This document shows, piece after piece, positions 4,386 through 5,104 of a stretch of DNA of 5,104 nt. The position numbers and the translations under genes were made by a program. Every line of letters starts with the position of its first letter. Within the stretch, counting starts at the first letter, position 1. The notes below the pieces were generated by a model, which worked only from the letters and a program-made list of their open reading frames with translations, ran no database searches and was not told the origin of the DNA. This stretch comes from Nitrococcus sp. (GTDB taxonomy: Bacteria > Pseudomonadota > Gammaproteobacteria > Nitrococcales > Nitrococcaceae). Location: the NCBI GenBank assembly GCA_030452365.1, contig JAKDMK010000208.1, forward strand, positions 1 to 5,104, read 5' to 3'.

Positions 4386-5092
4386 CGAACGCCTTCTTCC
4401 GCTTTCCCCATACGCCGCACGTCGCCTGGTTGGGCGAGGGGGTACCGCGCGACGACAAGCTGCTCTCCGCGGCAGAGATGGACGCGCTGCTGGCCGGGCC
4501 GGTGGTGGTGGAGGAAAAGCTCGACGGCGCCAATCTCGGATTCTCGCCGGCGCCGGGTGGCACAGTGCGTGCGCAGAATCGGGGCGAGTACCTGCAGGCG
4601 CCGTTTGTGGGTCAGTTCAAGCGGCTCGCCGCGTGGCTCGCGCAACATGAACGCGCACTCGCAGGGGCGCTCGGCAATGATCTGATCGCCTTCGGCGAGT
4701 GGTGCGCGGCGCGCCATACGCTCGGCTACGATTCCCTGCCGGACTGGTGGCTGCTGTTCGATGTCTATGACCGCCGGCAAGGCCGCTTCTGGAGCACAAG
4801 GCGCCGCGACGCCTGGGCGACCGCGGCCGGGGTCGCCGTGGTGCCTGTGCTGCATCGCGGCGAGACGAATCTGACCCGGATGAGCGAATGGGCAACGAGC
4901 GAACGCAGCCATTATCGCGCTGGCCCGCTCGAGGGCGTGGTCGTGCGCCGCGAAGATGCGCACTGGAGCAACTCCCGCGGCAAGCTGGTGAATCCGGTGT
5001 TCGCGGCGGGCATCGAAGCGCACTGGCGTCGCCGCCGCATCGAGTGGAACCGGCTTTCCTCGTCGCCAATTCCGCGGAGCTCGACACGATGA
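4382..5092 (+). CDS. ATP-dependent RNA ligase family protein (Rnl2-like nucleotidyltransferase)
   Basis: A 236-residue single-domain ligase. It starts FFRFPHTPHVAWLG, the usual opening of the bacterial RNA ligase family. Nucleotidyltransferase motifs are in order: motif I EEKLDGAN with the AMP-accepting Lys46, the RAQNRGEY block 63-70, motif III IAFGEWC 102-108, motif IIIa LLFDVYD 124-130, motif IV LEGVVVRRE 183-191, and motif V RGKLVN with Lys201. The family signature IEAHWRRRRIEWNRL closes it at 211-225. It would seal 3'-OH/5'-phosphate RNA ends by way of a lysyl-AMP intermediate; the true substrate is unknown. ATG 4382 has no ribosome binding site of its own, because it overlaps the stop of the upstream PIN-like gene (ATGA), so translation formerly depended on coupling. 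The downstream gene overlaps in the same manner at 5089-5092. All motifs are intact, but expression may be impaired by the wreck upstream. Confidence 0.9.
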   Translation: MTNAFFRFPHTPHVAWLGEGVPRDDKLLSAAEMDALLAGPVVVEEKLDGANLGFSPAPGGTVRAQNRGEYLQAPFVGQFKRLAAWLAQHERALAGALGNDLIAFGEWCAARHTLGYDSLPDWWLLFDVYDRRQGRFWSTRRRDAWATAAGVAVVPVLHRGETNLTRMSEWATSERSHYRAGPLEGVVVRREDAHWSNSRGKLVNPVFAAGIEAHWRRRRIEWNRLSSSPIPRSSTR

Positions 5093-5104
5093 CGGATCTT
5101 GGCG
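5089..5104 (+). CDS. start of the next operon gene, cut by the window end
   Basis: ATG 5089 overlaps the ligase stop TGA 5090-5092 as ATGA and reads MTDLG before the window ends. The overlap repeats the junction at the other end of the ligase gene, so a third coupled gene is likely. Five residues do not allow identification; partners of such ligases may be end-processing kinase, phosphatase or phosphodiesterase proteins, which is speculation here. Confidence 0.5.

Noticed and set aside
4012..4563. 183-codon minus-strand open frame
   Set aside because: It overlaps both the PIN-like relic and the ligase start. The plus-strand reading gives recognisable motifs and ATGA junctions, so this is taken as a shadow.
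4340..5023. 227-codon minus-strand open frame
   Set aside because: Antisense to the RNA ligase with its full set of motifs; long shadow frames are expected at this GC content.

Overview
The window looks like a piece of a high-GC Pseudomonadota chromosome, probably a gamma- or betaproteobacterium able to live at low oxygen. The reasons are a periplasmic di-haem cytochrome c peroxidase, a Dnr-type CRP/FNR regulator, and a perfect FNR/Anr/Dnr box (TTGAT-N4-ATCAA). It reads as an accessory, decaying region: five or six intact or partial genes alternate with relics of at least three others, short tandem duplications, a repeated structured element and a likely rearrangement junction. No rRNA, tRNA, CRISPR array or intact transposase was seen. 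All family assignments come from reading motifs, not from a search.

Left part (1-1217): an NTF2/SnoaL-like protein lies on the minus strand (171-581). Diverging from it is a relic of acetamidase/formamidase (fmdA, 770-1002) that keeps a fine ribosome binding site but has a nonsense codon, a frameshift and a large internal deletion.

Middle (1218-3836): a secreted di-haem cytochrome c peroxidase (1218-2216, minus) lies downstream of a Dnr-like regulator (2486-3163, minus). A roughly 55-bp element able to form a hairpin is repeated in the same orientation after both genes. Divergent from the regulator is a four-helix CopD-like membrane protein (3366-3836, plus). A perfect FNR-type box sits exactly where a class II activator site should be for that gene. 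These three genes form a plausible low-oxygen or nitrosative-stress cluster.

Right part (3837-5104): the tail of a minus-strand gene, apparently frameshifted by a 10-bp tandem duplication, meets a GTAAGACCTGACCCC motif of the kind seen beside REP/RAYT elements. Immediately beyond it, a plus-strand PIN-like gene starts without its N-terminus and carries two frameshifts and one in-frame stop. Its original stop overlaps the start of an RNA ligase gene (4382-5092) as ATGA, and the ligase stop overlaps the next start in the same way at the window edge. This implies an ancestral, tightly coupled operon of PIN-like nuclease, RNA ligase and a third protein, a possible RNA cutting-and-sealing system whose first gene is now broken here.
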